In this document: one piece after another, positions 41,165 to 51,594 of the stretch
Numbering within the stretch: position 1 is the stretch's first letter
Layout of the letters: each line of letters starts with the position of its first letter
Source: Candidatus Schneideria nysicola
Lineage (GTDB): Bacteria; Pseudomonadota; Gammaproteobacteria; Enterobacterales; Enterobacteriaceae
Assembly (NCBI RefSeq): GCF_019923565.1
Contig: NZ_CP074435.1
Coordinates: 417,294 to 481,293, forward strand
DNA length: 64,000 bases
Reading direction: 5' to 3'
Position numbers and translations under genes: made by a program
The notes under the pieces: generated by a model
Database searches by the model: none
The model's input: only the letters and a program-made list of their open reading frames with translations
What the model was told of the DNA's origin: nothing

Positions 41165-42994
41165 TTGAGTGATATGGCGAAGAATCTAATTCTTTGGTTA
41201 ATCATAGCAGCAGTGCTGATGTCAGTTTTTCAAAATTTTGGCAACAATAATCTAAATAGTAGAAAAGTATCCTATTCTACTTTTATGTCTGACTTAAACC
41301 AAGATCAAATTAAAGAAACGCGTATTAATGCACGTGAAATTACTGTAATAAAGAAAGATAGTAGTAGATATATCACTTATCTTCCTATTAATGATGCCAA
41401 ACTTTTAGATATATTATTATCAAAAAACGTTAAGGTAATAGGGGAACCACCAGAAGAACCTAGTTTATTAACATCTATTTTTATATCTTGGTTTCCAATG
41501 TTATTACTCATAGGAGTATGGATTTTTTTTATGAGACAAATGCAAGGAGGTGGAAGAGGTGCAATGTCTTTTGGAAAAAGTAAAGCACGTATATTAACCG
41601 AAGATCAAATTACTACTACTTTTTCAGATGTTGCAGGATGTGATGAAGCAAAAGAAGAAGTAAGTGAACTTGTGGAATATTTAAGAGAACCTAATCGTTT
41701 TCAAAAATTAGGAGGAAAAATACCTAAGGGTGTGCTTATGGTAGGACCACCTGGTACTGGAAAAACACTATTAGCAAAAGCTATTGCTGGAGAAGCAAAA
41801 GTTCCATTTTTTAGTATCTCTGGTTCTGATTTTGTAGAAATGTTTGTTGGTGTAGGGGCATCACGAGTCAGAGATATGTTTGAACAAGCAAAAAAATCTT
41901 CACCATGTATAATTTTTATAGATGAAATTGATGCGGTTGGTCGACAAAGAGGTGCAGGTTTAGGAGGAGGTCATGATGAACGTGAACAAACTTTAAATCA
42001 GATGTTAGTTGAAATGGATGGATTTGAAGGAAAAGAAGGAATTATTGTTATTGCTGCAACCAATCGTCCAGATGTTCTTGATCCCGCATTACTTCGTCCT
42101 GGTCGTTTTGATCGACAAGTTATTGTCGCTCTTCCGGATATTCGTGGTCGTGAACAAATTTTAAAGGTACATATGCGTCGTGTTCCTCTAGATTCCGATA
42201 CTGATGTATCTATTATTGCAAGAGGAACTCCCGGTTTTTCTGGAGCGGATTTAGCCAATTTAGTCAATGAAGCCGCACTTTTTGCAGCAAGATATAATAA
42301 AAGAGTAGTATCTATGATAGAATTTGAACAAGCTAAAGATAAACTTTTAATGGGAACAGAAAGACGTTCTATGGTTATGACAGAATCCCAAAAAGAGTGT
42401 ACGGCTTATCATGAAGCTGGACATGTAATTGTTGGAAGATTAGTACCAGAACATGATCCAGTACATAAAGTTACAATTATTCCACGTGGACGCGCTTTAG
42501 GTATTACTTTTTTCTTACCAAAAGATGATATAGTTAGTATTAGTCGTCAAAAACTCGAAAGTCAAATTTCAACATTATATGGTGGAAGATTAGCAGAAGA
42601 GATTATTTATGGTCCTAATAGAGTTTCCACTGGTTCATCAAATGATATTAAGGTTGCTACTTCTCTTGCAAGAAATATGGTGACTCAATGGGGCTTTTCT
42701 AATAAATTAGGTCCGCTTTTATATGCAGAAGAAGAAGGAGAAATTTTTTTAGGTCGTGCAGTTGCTAAACCTAAACATATCTCTGATGAAACAGCTCGTA
42801 TTATTGATCAAGAAATAAAAGCATTAATTGAATCAAATTATCTCCGTGCTAAAATGTTATTACTAAATAATATAGATATTCTACATGCTATGAAAGATGC
42901 ACTTATGAAATATGAAACGATTGATACATTACAAATTAATGATCTTATGAATAGAGAAAAAGTACGTTCTCCTAAGGATTGGAAAGAAGAATAG
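41165..42994 (+). CDS. ftsH: ATP-dependent membrane zinc protease FtsH
   Basis: A 609-residue AAA+ protease anchored by two membrane helices (about 8-25 and 100-122) flanking a small periplasmic domain. The AAA domain has [19 protein letters not shown] and the [24 protein letters not shown]; the protease has the zinc site HEAGH. The unstructured C-terminal tail of E. coli FtsH (~35 residues) is absent. TTG 41165 is favoured because GAGG at 41153-41156 is eight bases upstream; ATG 41174 (MAKNLILWL) is the alternative and equals the annotated E. coli start. Confidence 0.96.
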   Translation: MSDMAKNLILWLIIAAVLMSVFQNFGNNNLNSRKVSYSTFMSDLNQDQIKETRINAREITVIKKDSSRYITYLPINDAKLLDILLSKNVKVIGEPPEEPSLLTSIFISWFPMLLLIGVWIFFMRQMQGGGRGAMSFGKSKARILTEDQITTTFSDVAGCDEAKEEVSELVEYLREPNRFQKLGGKIPKGVLMVGPPGTGKTLLAKAIAGEAKVPFFSISGSDFVEMFVGVGASRVRDMFEQAKKSSPCIIFIDEIDAVGRQRGAGLGGGHDEREQTLNQMLVEMDGFEGKEGIIVIAATNRPDVLDPALLRPGRFDRQVIVALPDIRGREQILKVHMRRVPLDSDTDVSIIARGTPGFSGADLANLVNEAALFAARYNKRVVSMIEFEQAKDKLLMGTERRSMVMTESQKECTAYHEAGHVIVGRLVPEHDPVHKVTIIPRGRALGITFFLPKDDIVSISRQKLESQISTLYGGRLAEEIIYGPNRVSTGSSNDIKVATSLARNMVTQWGFSNKLGPLLYAEEEGEIFLGRAVAKPKHISDETARIIDQEIKALIESNYLRAKMLLLNNIDILHAMKDALMKYETIDTLQINDLMNREKVRSPKDWKEE

Positions 42995-43068
42995 TATAGT
43001 ATTATCTATCTATTATTTATCCCATTGAAAAATCTAATAATTTATAAAAAATAATATTTACTTTCTAT

Positions 43069-43899
43069 ATGCAAATTTTAGGTGGAAAACGTATTTTAGA
43101 TCTTTCTCGTACTCGAGTAATGGGGATATTAAATGTTACTCCAGACTCATTTTCAGATGGAGGATATTATAATAAACTATCTTCTGCTATTGATCGAACT
43201 AATCAAATGATTATAGAGGGAGCAACGATCATTGATATTGGTGGTGAATCTACCAGACCAGGTGCGTATCCTATTACGGAAGAAGAAGAACTCGAACGTG
43301 TTATACCAGTAGTAGAAATGTTAGTAAAACGTTTCGATATTTTTATTTCTATAGATACTTCGAGTCTTATAGTAATGCGAGAGGCGGCAATAGCAGGTGC
43401 AAATTTGATTAATGATGTACGATCTTTTCATACATTACAATCTTTAGAATTAGCAGTATCTAGTGATTTAGCTATTTGTTTGGTACATAATTCATTAATT
43501 TCTTTTCCCACTTTAAAAAAAAATATATCTATATTAAAAGTAGTAAATGATTTTTTTTCTTATCAGATAGATCGTTCTAAAAAACTCGGTATTAAAGAAA
43601 ATAAAATAATTTTAGATCCAGGATTTGGTTTTGGAAAAAGTATTAAAGAAAATCTTATTTTGCTGAAAAAAATAGAATATTTTCATCATTTTAATTTACC
43701 CTTGCTTATTGGTATATCAAGAAAATCTGTCATTGGAAAAGTGTTACCGTATAATACATTACCTCAAGAAAGAATTATAGGTAGTATTACCTGTGCAAGT
43801 ATAGCCGCATTAAAAGGAGTGAGTATAATTCGAGTACATGATGTTAAAGAAACTATGGAAGCATTATATATAATTAATGCTCTTAATTATTTATGTTAA
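43069..43899 (+). CDS. folP: Dihydropteroate synthase
   Basis: A 276-residue TIM-barrel enzyme (E. coli 282) joining p-aminobenzoate to 6-hydroxymethyl-dihydropterin diphosphate in folate synthesis. It has VMGILNVTPDSFSDGG, GGESTRPGA, and LDPGFGFGKSIKENL. This sequence has the expected pterin-binding residues. It lies between ftsH and glmM as in E. coli, and with aroA (chorismate) points to retained folate synthesis. Confidence 0.96.
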   Translation: MQILGGKRILDLSRTRVMGILNVTPDSFSDGGYYNKLSSAIDRTNQMIIEGATIIDIGGESTRPGAYPITEEEELERVIPVVEMLVKRFDIFISIDTSSLIVMREAAIAGANLINDVRSFHTLQSLELAVSSDLAICLVHNSLISFPTLKKNISILKVVNDFFSYQIDRSKKLGIKENKIILDPGFGFGKSIKENLILLKKIEYFHHFNLPLLIGISRKSVIGKVLPYNTLPQERIIGSITCASIAALKGVSIIRVHDVKETMEALYIINALNYLC

Positions 43900-43938
43900 T
43901 TAATAATGAATCAGATAATAAGGAAATAATAATTTTAC

Positions 43939-45285
43939 ATGATTCATAAATATTTTGGTACAGATGGAATACGAGGTCGCGTTGGAACCTTACCTATTAC
44001 TCCACATTTCGCATTAAAACTAGGTTGGGCAGCTGGAAAAGTATTATCATGTAATGGTTCTAAAATTATTTTAATAGGGAAAGATACTCGAAATTCTGGA
44101 TATATGCTTGAGTCTGCTATTGGAGCAGGTATATCTGCAGCAGGTTTATCTGCGTATTTTACTGGACCAATCCCCACTCCCGCCGTAGCTTACTTAACAC
44201 GTTTTCTTCAAGCTGAGGCAGGAATTGTAATTTCAGCTTCTCATAACCCATTTTATGATAATGGAATTAAATTTTTTTCTATAGAAGGAATGAAACTATC
44301 AAATAATATAGAACAAGCTATTGAGAATGCAATAGAAAAACCGCTTAAATGTGTTAGATCCGCGGAATTAGGACAATCTCATTATATTGTTAATGCAGCT
44401 AGTGATTATATTAACTTTTGTAAAAATACTTTTCCAAATAATTTAAATCTTAAAAAAATCAAAATTATAGTAGATTGTGCTAATGGTTCAACTTGTCATA
44501 TTGCACCTAATGTATTACGTGATTTAGGAGCGACGGTTATTCCTATTAATTATCAACCTAATGGTATTAATATTAATAAAAATTGTGGTACCACAGATTT
44601 ACGTGTTTTAAGAAAAACAGTACTTGATGAAAAAGCAGATATAGGCATTGCTTATGATGGAGATGGTGATCGTGTTGTTATGATAGATCATATTGGTAAT
44701 AAAGTGGATGGTGATCATATTTTATATATTCTTGCTACAGACAAAATGCGTCAAGGTAAATTAATGGGAGGTGTAGTAGGCACTATAATGAGTAATTTAG
44801 GATTGGAATTATCATTAAAAAAGATTGGAATTCCATTTGCTCGTGTTAAAATTGGGGATCGTTATATATTTGAGAAATTACAAAAAGAAGGTTGGAAAAT
44901 AGGTGCCGAAAAATCTGGTCACATTATTTTATTAGAAAAAACTACTACAGGAGATGGAATTATAGCTGGACTTCAAGTTTTATCCGTTATGGTTAAAAAT
45001 CATAAGAGTTTATATGAATTATGTAAAGATATCAAATTATTACCTCAAATTCTAGTGAATATATATTTTTCCAATAAAAAAAATCCTAATCCTTTATCTT
45101 CCTTAGAAATAAAACAAGCTATTGATAAAGCTAAAAAATATTTAGCAGGATATGGAAGAGTTATATTACGACAGTCTGGAACTGAACCTCTAATACGTAT
45201 AATGATAGAAGGAGAAGATGCAAAAAAAGTTAAATATATAGCTCATTTTATTTCTGATAAAGTAAGAAAAGTGATTAATTATTAA
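43939..45285 (+). CDS. glmM: Phosphoglucosamine mutase
   Basis: A 448-residue mutase (E. coli 445) interconverting glucosamine 6- and 1-phosphate for UDP-GlcNAc, feeding peptidoglycan and lipid A. The phosphorylated serine is S101 in [15 protein letters not shown]. The metal loop DGDGDR and the C-terminal phosphate loop [15 protein letters not shown] are intact. In E. coli secG follows; it is missing here and a tRNA-Phe gene on the other strand comes next. Confidence 0.96.
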   Translation: MIHKYFGTDGIRGRVGTLPITPHFALKLGWAAGKVLSCNGSKIILIGKDTRNSGYMLESAIGAGISAAGLSAYFTGPIPTPAVAYLTRFLQAEAGIVISASHNPFYDNGIKFFSIEGMKLSNNIEQAIENAIEKPLKCVRSAELGQSHYIVNAASDYINFCKNTFPNNLNLKKIKIIVDCANGSTCHIAPNVLRDLGATVIPINYQPNGININKNCGTTDLRVLRKTVLDEKADIGIAYDGDGDRVVMIDHIGNKVDGDHILYILATDKMRQGKLMGGVVGTIMSNLGLELSLKKIGIPFARVKIGDRYIFEKLQKEGWKIGAEKSGHIILLEKTTTGDGIIAGLQVLSVMVKNHKSLYELCKDIKLLPQILVNIYFSNKKNPNPLSSLEIKQAIDKAKKYLAGYGRVILRQSGTEPLIRIMIEGEDAKKVKYIAHFISDKVRKVINY

Positions 45286-45350
45286 TTAAAAAATATTATA
45301 ATTTCTATCTTGTCCAGTTAAATATATAGCTCATTATTAATAAAAAAAAT

Positions 45351-45423
45351 TGCCCAGAGGTGGAATCGAACCACCGACACATGGATCTTCAATCCACTGC
45401 TCTACCAACTGAGCTATCTAGGC
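45351..45423 (-). tRNA. pheV: tRNA-Phe (GAA)
   Basis: A 73-nt tRNA on the minus strand. The acceptor stem GCCTAGA pairs with TCTGGGC, D-arm AGCTCAGTTGGTAGAGC, anticodon loop TTGAAGA with anticodon GAA, T-arm GGTGGTTCGATTCCACC, discriminator A. No CCA encoded. It stands alone between glmM and the cyo operon. Assignment to pheU or pheV is arbitrary. Confidence 0.95.
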
Positions 45424-45434
45424 TAAAAACTATT

Positions 45435-45463
45435 AAATTAGAGTATATAAAATAAAAAGTCAA
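45435..45463 (-). promoter_or_regulatory. Possible promoter of tRNA-Phe
   Basis: On the minus strand TTGACT (45463-45458) stands 17 bases before TAATTT (45440-45435), which ends 11 bases upstream of the mature tRNA 5' end. The -35 is good (5/6), but the -10 is poor (3/6), so only the position and spacing support it. Confidence 0.4.
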
Positions 45464-45489
45464 CATTTAAATTTCAATATATAAATTTT

Positions 45490-45507
45490 AGAGTATTTTG
45501 ATACTCT
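45490..45507. repeat. 7-bp perfect inverted repeat upstream of cyoA
   Basis: AGAGTAT (45490-45496) and ATACTCT (45501-45507) surround a TTTG loop, about 110 bases before cyoA, in the divergent region with tRNA-Phe. It could be an operator or mRNA-leader hairpin. No match to a known ArcA or FNR site was recognised. Confidence 0.35.
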
Positions 45508-45584
45508 ATGTTATATTAGTATTACTATTACTAATAGTACATGATATAATATTTATTACTTACTCCTAAAGTATTCTGAACTCA

Positions 45585-45608
45585 CTGTTATTCATTCTGT
45601 TATTCATT
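45585..45608. repeat. 12-bp perfect tandem duplication before cyoA
   Basis: CTGTTATTCATT occurs twice back to back (45585-45596, 45597-45608), ending seven bases before the cyoA ATG. It lies directly upstream of the weak AGGA ribosome binding site, so a slippage event lengthened the leader by 12 bases. Confidence 0.9.
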
Positions 45609-45615
45609 AGGAAAA

Positions 45616-46506
45616 ATGAATATGCAATATATTTCATGGATTTTCTACAAAATATATAGATATAAAAAAAATATATATTGGTTATTTCCTTTTTTATTAA
45701 TATCTATGCAACTTGTAAGTTGTAGTAATATGATACTTTTAGATCCTAAAGGTCAAATAGGGATAGAAGAACGATCTTTAATTCTCATGGCTATTAGTCT
45801 TATGTTAATTGTAGTAATACCAGTCATTATAATGGCTATTCTTTTTTCTATTAAATATCGTTCTTCAAATACGCCAATATATACCCCTAATTGGTCAAAT
45901 TCTAATAAAATAGAATTATTGATATGGGTAATACCTATTATTATTATTATTTTTTTAGGAATGTTAACTTGGAAAAGCAGTCATGAATTAGATCCGAGAA
46001 AACCTATTCATTCTTCTACTATGAATACATTAGTAATTAGAGTAGTTTCTCTCGATTGGAAATGGTTATTCATTTATCCCGAATATAATATTGCTTCAAT
46101 TAATGAAGTTGTTTTTCCTGTGAATGTTCCAATTAAATTTGAAATTACTTCAAATTCAGTTATGAACTCTTTTTTTATTCCGCAATTAGGTAGTCAAATA
46201 TATACGATGGCTGGAATGCAGTCTATTCTAAATCTTATGGCCAAAGAGCCAGGTATATATCATGGAATCTCATCCAATTTTAGTGGTTACGGTTTTTCTG
46301 ATATGAAATTTATTGCATTAGTTACTAAAACTAATAAAGAATTTGAGGAATGGATACATAAAGTAAAACTCTCTCCAAAGAGTATTTCTGATATAAATTC
46401 TTATGAAAAAATTGCTCTACCTAGTGTAGGACATCCTATTGAATATTTCTCTAATGTTTATCCTCATTTATTTGAACAAATAACTAATAAATTTCAAGTG
46501 AAATAA
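45616..46506 (+). CDS. cyoA: Cytochrome bo3 ubiquinol oxidase subunit II
   Basis: A 296-residue lipoprotein subunit (E. coli 315). A lipobox LVSC ends the signal peptide near residue 37, two more membrane helices follow (about 57-80 and 100-120), then the periplasmic cupredoxin-like domain (VSLDWKWLFIYPEYNIASINEVVFP, IPQLGSQIYTMAGMQ). It lacks CuA ligands, as expected for a quinol oxidase. First gene of cyoABCDE. The starts at 45616 and 45622 are both possible. Confidence 0.96.
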   Translation: MNMQYISWIFYKIYRYKKNIYWLFPFLLISMQLVSCSNMILLDPKGQIGIEERSLILMAISLMLIVVIPVIIMAILFSIKYRSSNTPIYTPNWSNSNKIELLIWVIPIIIIIFLGMLTWKSSHELDPRKPIHSSTMNTLVIRVVSLDWKWLFIYPEYNIASINEVVFPVNVPIKFEITSNSVMNSFFIPQLGSQIYTMAGMQSILNLMAKEPGIYHGISSNFSGYGFSDMKFIALVTKTNKEFEEWIHKVKLSPKSISDINSYEKIALPSVGHPIEYFSNVYPHLFEQITNKFQVK

Positions 46507-46590
46507 TTATCTTTATGTTAAAATTAAAGTAAAGAAGAATACCTTACTGATTCTTATTTTTAAAAAATTAATTAACCTTAAAGGATTGAC

Positions 46591-48591
46591 ATGATGTTTG
46601 GAAAACTAAATTGGGACGTCATTCCATATCATGATAGAATTATTATGACTACTATTTTTAGTATTATCATGATATCTATATTTATAATTTCTTTTATTAC
46701 CTATTTAGGAAAATGGAACTATATTTGGAAAGAATGGTTGATTTCAGTTGATCATAAGAAAATAGGAATAATGTATATTATTGTAGCGTTGATAATGCTA
46801 ATAAGAGGATTTATTGATGCTATTATGATGCGTATGCAACAATTTTTAGTTTCATCAGGTGAAGTCGGTTTTCTTCCTCCAGATCATTATAATCAAGTGA
46901 TTACAGCTCATGGTGTAATTATGATTCTTTTCATGGCTACACCATTAGTTATTGGATTGATGAATTTTATCGTACCTTTGCAAATTGGTGCAAGAGATGT
47001 AGCTTTTCCCTTTCTTAATTCTTTAAGTTTTTGGTTATTTGTAGTAGGAGTAATACTTATAAATCTATCTTTAGGTATAGGAGAATTTGCTCAAACTGGT
47101 TGGGTAGCATATCCACCTTTATCTTTGAGAGAGTATAGTCCAGGAGTAGGAGTAGATTATTGGATTTGGAGTATTCAGATTTCAGGGATTGGGACCACTT
47201 TAACCGGTATTAATTTTATTACAACTATATTACGTATGCGTGTCCCTGATATGTCCTTAATGAAAATGCCAGTATTCACATGGACCGCATTATGTACAAA
47301 TATTTTAATTGTTGCTGCTTTTCCTATTTTAACCGTCACGATTGCTCTATTAACTTTAGATCGTTATTTAGATACACATTTCTTTACAAACGATCTAGGT
47401 GGAAATATGATGATGTATATTAATCTATTTTGGGCTTGGGGACATCCAGAGGTTTATATTCTTATATTACCAATATTTGGAATATTTTCTGAAGTAGTTT
47501 CAACTTTTTCTAGAAAAACATTATTTGGATATCACTCATTAATATGGGCAACTATTGCTATCACAGTCTTATCATTTTGTGTATGGTTACATCATTTTTT
47601 TACTATGGGAGCAGGACCGAATGTTAATGCTTTTTTTGGAATTATGACAATGATTATTGCTATTCCAACTGGGGTAAAAGTATTTAATTGGTTATTTACG
47701 ATGTATAGAGGTAGTATTATCTTTAATTCTCCTATGTTATGGACAGTTGCATTTATTATTACTTTTTCTATAGGAGGAATGGCAGGTGTTTTACTAGCAG
47801 TACCAGGTGCCGACTTTGTATTACATAATAGTGTATTTTTAGTTGCACATTTTCATACAGTTATTATAGGTGGAGTGGTATTTGGTTGTTTTGCAGGTAT
47901 AATATATTGGTTTCCTAAAGCATTTGGTTTTAAATTAGATGAAATATGGGGTAAATATAGTTTCTGGTTTTGGTTCATTGGATTTTATACTGCTTTTATG
48001 CCTTTATATATTTTAGGTTTCATGGGTATGACTCGTCGATTAAGTCAGAATATTGATTCGGATTTTCATTCGTTATTACTTATTGCCGCTATTGGAACTG
48101 GATTGATAGCAATAGGTATAATTGCTCAAATTATTCAAATTATTGTTAGTATTCGGAATCGCAGTAAAAATCTTGATTTAACTGGAGATCCTTGGAATGG
48201 ACGTACTTTGGAATGGTCGATTCCTTCACCTCCTCCTTTATATAATTTTGCCATTATTCCAAAAGTAAATAATTTGCTTGATGCTTTTTGGCATACAAAG
48301 AAAAATAGTATTTCGACTAAAAATGCATCCGAAGAAAATGCTAAAACAATAATCTATGAATCTATTCATATGCCAAAGAATACATATATACCCATTATTA
48401 TATCATTTTTTAGTTTAATTGTTTGTTTTTCTATGATATGGCATATTTGGTGGATGACTAAAATAGGTTGCATAGGAATTATTTTAACAATTTTCATTCA
48501 TAGTTTTAATAAAAATACCTTCTATTATATTTCTCCAGAGGAAATTAAATATATTGAAGAATTAAATAATATAAATGGAAAAGATTTATGA
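46591..48591 (+). CDS. cyoB: Cytochrome bo3 ubiquinol oxidase subunit I
   Basis: A 666-residue proton-pumping heme-copper oxidase core (E. coli 663) with about 15 membrane helices. Heme and copper ligands are present: H in ITAHGVIMI, the His-Tyr pair region [20 protein letters not shown] and [11 protein letters not shown]. The E. coli HFHN is HFHT here. K-channel and D-channel segments look conserved. AAAGGA precedes tandem ATGs at 46591 and 46594. It supplies the aerobic respiratory end point. Confidence 0.97.
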   Translation: MMFGKLNWDVIPYHDRIIMTTIFSIIMISIFIISFITYLGKWNYIWKEWLISVDHKKIGIMYIIVALIMLIRGFIDAIMMRMQQFLVSSGEVGFLPPDHYNQVITAHGVIMILFMATPLVIGLMNFIVPLQIGARDVAFPFLNSLSFWLFVVGVILINLSLGIGEFAQTGWVAYPPLSLREYSPGVGVDYWIWSIQISGIGTTLTGINFITTILRMRVPDMSLMKMPVFTWTALCTNILIVAAFPILTVTIALLTLDRYLDTHFFTNDLGGNMMMYINLFWAWGHPEVYILILPIFGIFSEVVSTFSRKTLFGYHSLIWATIAITVLSFCVWLHHFFTMGAGPNVNAFFGIMTMIIAIPTGVKVFNWLFTMYRGSIIFNSPMLWTVAFIITFSIGGMAGVLLAVPGADFVLHNSVFLVAHFHTVIIGGVVFGCFAGIIYWFPKAFGFKLDEIWGKYSFWFWFIGFYTAFMPLYILGFMGMTRRLSQNIDSDFHSLLLIAAIGTGLIAIGIIAQIIQIIVSIRNRSKNLDLTGDPWNGRTLEWSIPSPPPLYNFAIIPKVNNLLDAFWHTKKNSISTKNASEENAKTIIYESIHMPKNTYIPIIISFFSLIVCFSMIWHIWWMTKIGCIGIILTIFIHSFNKNTFYYISPEEIKYIEELNNINGKDL

Positions 48592-49196
48592 TAAATAAAT
48601 TTATCTCGAATGATAGAGAGCAATTTGAAGAAACTCATGATTCAAGTAATAATACCATACTTGGATTTTGGATTTATTTAATGAGTGATTGTATTTTATT
48701 TGCTACTTTATTTTCTGTATATTTTGTATTAAAAGATAAAATTGCTTTAGGACCTTCAATCAAAGATATTGTCAATCTTCCTTTTATATTATTAGAAACA
48801 TTTATCTTATTATTTAGTAGTCTTACGTGTAGTCAAGCTATGTATTCTATGAAAAAAGATAAAAAATATCAGGTTAATTTTTGGTTAATTTTAACATTGA
48901 TTTTAGGAATATTATTTATTATAATGGAATATTCTGAATTTTTACATCTGTATATGTTAGGATTTAAACCAAATTGTAGTGCTTTTCTATCCAGTTTTTT
49001 TGTTTTAATTGCAACTCATGGTATCCATGTAGCTACAGGAACCTTGTGGCTTCTATTGATGATTTTTCATATTATTCTTAATGGATTAACTACTATTAAT
49101 CAAACTAGATTGCATTGTTTAAGTTTATTCTGGCATTTTTTAGATATAATATGGATTGGTGTTTTTACTTTAGTTTATTTAATGGGAACTCTTTAA
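48588..49196 (+). CDS. cyoC: Cytochrome bo3 ubiquinol oxidase subunit III
   Basis: A 202-residue, five-helix subunit III (E. coli 204): [38 protein letters not shown] and [19 protein letters not shown] are diagnostic. Its ATG overlaps the cyoB stop by four bases (ATGA), showing translational coupling. Confidence 0.96.
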   Translation: MINKFISNDREQFEETHDSSNNTILGFWIYLMSDCILFATLFSVYFVLKDKIALGPSIKDIVNLPFILLETFILLFSSLTCSQAMYSMKKDKKYQVNFWLILTLILGILFIIMEYSEFLHLYMLGFKPNCSAFLSSFFVLIATHGIHVATGTLWLLLMIFHIILNGLTTINQTRLHCLSLFWHFLDIIWIGVFTLVYLMGTL

Positions 49197-49504
49197 TGGA
49201 AGAGTATCTTAAAAAAGAGAATCGATCTGGATTAGTAGCTTTTATTTTATCTATTATTTTGACAATAATTCCATTTTTTTTAGTGCAATATCATTTAATG
49301 TCTTCATATTTCTCTATTGTAGTTTTAGGAATATGTGCTTTTTTACAAGTTATATTACATTTATTTTATTTTTTGCACTTAAAAATTACATTTGAACAAC
49401 GTTGGAATATCCTATCTTTAGCATTTACATTACTAATATCATGCATTCTTATTATTGGAACCTTATGGATTATGAACCATCTTAATTGTAATTTTTATAG
49501 ATGA
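49196..49504 (+). CDS. cyoD: Cytochrome bo3 ubiquinol oxidase subunit IV
   Basis: A 102-residue, three-helix subunit (E. coli 109). It starts at ATG 49196, overlapping the last base of the cyoC stop (TAATG). The longer open frame inside cyoC is not homologous. QVILHLFYFLHLK matches the conserved QxxVHLxxFLHMN-type segment of the family. Coupled to cyoC and cyoE. Confidence 0.94.
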   Translation: MEEYLKKENRSGLVAFILSIILTIIPFFLVQYHLMSSYFSIVVLGICAFLQVILHLFYFLHLKITFEQRWNILSLAFTLLISCILIIGTLWIMNHLNCNFYR

Positions 49505-50382
49505 TGATAATAAAATTAAGTAAGCAATATCTGCAAATAACCAAACCATTTATTATTTTAGGAAATATAATATCTTTATTAGGAGGATTTTTTCTTTCAG
49601 CTAGAGGAAAAATTGATTATATACGATTATTTACATTATTAAGTGGAATGTCCTTATTAATTGCATCAAGTTGTATTTTTAATAATTGTATTGATCGTAA
49701 TATAGATAAAAAAATGAAAAGAACCCAAAATAGGGCAATAGCAAAAAATATAATATCTACAAAATCTGGATATACTTATGGTATATTGCTTAATATTATA
49801 GGATTATATTTGATATACAGTCTTAATAATGTATTAATATTATATTTATCTATAATAGGTTTTTTGACTTATGTATTCATATATAGTTTATATTTAAAGA
49901 AAAGATCTGTTTATTCTACAATAGTTGGTAGTCTAGCAGGGGCTATGCCACCAGTCATTGGATATTGTGCTAATAGTTATCAATTTGATATTGGTGCGTT
50001 ATTATTATTAATATTATTTAGTATATGGCAAATGCCTCATTTTTATTCCATATCTATTTTACGTTTTAATGATTATCAATCAGCTAATATTCCAATTTTA
50101 CCAGTTAAATCAGGTATTTCTACTACTAAGCTACATATAATACTATACATTATAGTATATGCTATAATTTCTTTAATACTTAATATAACTGGATATGTGG
50201 GTTATTATTATTTATTATTGGTAGAGATAATTACGGGATATTGGTTAATTATAGCTTTCTTAGGCTATCATAATTCCATCAATAATAGTACTTGGTCAAA
50301 AAAGCTTCTTACTCTTTCTATTATTGTTATGCTTATTACAAGCATAATGATGTCTTTGGATTATTGCGATAATAATAGTTAA
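49501..50382 (+). CDS. cyoE: Protoheme IX farnesyltransferase (heme O synthase)
   Basis: A 293-residue polytopic UbiA-family prenyltransferase (E. coli 296) making heme O for the bo3 oxidase. The Asp-rich motif is NNCIDRNIDKKMKRTQNR near residue 60-77. YSLYLKKRSVYSTIVGSLAGAMPPVIGYC and WQMPHFYSISILRFNDYQSANIPILPV are typical. The start overlaps the cyoD stop by four bases. Last cyo gene; yajR follows as in E. coli. Confidence 0.96.
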   Translation: MMIIKLSKQYLQITKPFIILGNIISLLGGFFLSARGKIDYIRLFTLLSGMSLLIASSCIFNNCIDRNIDKKMKRTQNRAIAKNIISTKSGYTYGILLNIIGLYLIYSLNNVLILYLSIIGFLTYVFIYSLYLKKRSVYSTIVGSLAGAMPPVIGYCANSYQFDIGALLLLILFSIWQMPHFYSISILRFNDYQSANIPILPVKSGISTTKLHIILYIIVYAIISLILNITGYVGYYYLLLVEIITGYWLIIAFLGYHNSINNSTWSKKLLTLSIIVMLITSIMMSLDYCDNNS

Positions 50383-50417
50383 AATGAAGTAACATTTATT
50401 AGAATTTATAGATAGTT

Positions 50418-51593
50418 ATGAATAGTGATGAGATACGTATATCTTTTGGAATTGGTATAATTTTTGCATTACGTATTTTAGGTATGGCAATTATATTACC
50501 TGTTATATCTATTTATGGGATACATCTACGAGATGCGAATAATTTTTTAATTGGATTAACTGTTGGAATTTATGGTTTAACTCAAGCTATTTTACAGATA
50601 CCATTTGGAATCGCCTCTGATCGATTTGGTCGTAAACCTTTAATAATATTGGGTCTATTGATATTTTTTATTGGTAGTATGATTGCTGCTCTAACAGATT
50701 CAATTTATGGAATAATATTAGGGCGCGCATTACAAGGATCTGGAGCTATTTCCTCTGTTATGATGGCATTGTTAACTGATTGCATTTCTGAAAAAAATCG
50801 TACTAAGTCTATGGCATTTATTGGTATATCTATTGGAATAGCATTCTTTATATCAATAATATTGGGTCCAGTCATTACAAATTACTTTGGATTTCATAGT
50901 ATTTTTTTGATTATTGCTCTTTGTTCTATTTTTGGGATTATAATAGTTTTGACCCTTCTTCCTAATAGAAGGAATGTAAGAAGCTTTTATCCTTCTTCTT
51001 ATTCTTATAAAGAAGATATAAGTAATAAAGAGATACCTTTACAAATTTTCACCCTAAATTTAAGTATTTTATTTTTACATTGTATACTCTCTTCTAATTT
51101 TTTATTATTACCTACAATGATGATAAATTTGGGAATACAAAGTTCTTTTCAATGGATGATATACTTTATTGTTATAATAATTGCTTTTATACTATGGACT
51201 CCGTTGATTCTATTTTATGAAAAAAGATACAATAGTAGGATCATTATGTTAGTATGTATACTTCTGCTAAGTATAGCAGAATCTATGTTTTTATATGTCA
51301 GTTCATACATTGGTTGGTTTTTTATTGGTCTCCAATTTTTTTTCCTCTCTTTTATTGTGATGGAATCCTTTATACCTTCTCTGTTAAGTAAATATTCTTC
51401 ACTTGGTATTCATACTGGAAGAAATATGGGAATATATTCCACTAGTCAATTTATTGGTTCAGCACTTGGAGGAATATTAGGTGGATGGTTGATGGAATTA
51501 AGAGGAAATTTTCATAGTATTTTACTAATGAATATATTAATCTGTCTAATTTGGTTGGGAATAATTCTTCTTAATAAGACATCAAAAATTTAA
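50418..51593 (+). CDS. yajR: YajR-like major facilitator transporter without the YAM domain
   Basis: A 391-residue, 12-helix MFS transporter. Motif A DRFGRKP (about residue 74-80), GLTQAILQIPFG, GRALQGSGAI and NRTKSMAFIGIS align with E. coli YajR (454 aa), whose gene also follows cyoE. The protein stops right after helix 12 (LLNKTSKI), so the ~65-residue cytoplasmic ferredoxin-like YAM domain of YajR is gone. The loop between helices 6 and 7 is also short. The substrate is unknown in the family. Convergent with ffh, with one base between stops. Confidence 0.9.
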   Translation: MNSDEIRISFGIGIIFALRILGMAIILPVISIYGIHLRDANNFLIGLTVGIYGLTQAILQIPFGIASDRFGRKPLIILGLLIFFIGSMIAALTDSIYGIILGRALQGSGAISSVMMALLTDCISEKNRTKSMAFIGISIGIAFFISIILGPVITNYFGFHSIFLIIALCSIFGIIIVLTLLPNRRNVRSFYPSSYSYKEDISNKEIPLQIFTLNLSILFLHCILSSNFLLLPTMMINLGIQSSFQWMIYFIVIIIAFILWTPLILFYEKRYNSRIIMLVCILLLSIAESMFLYVSSYIGWFFIGLQFFFLSFIVMESFIPSLLSKYSSLGIHTGRNMGIYSTSQFIGSALGGILGGWLMELRGNFHSILLMNILICLIWLGIILLNKTSKI

Positions 51594-51594
51594 T

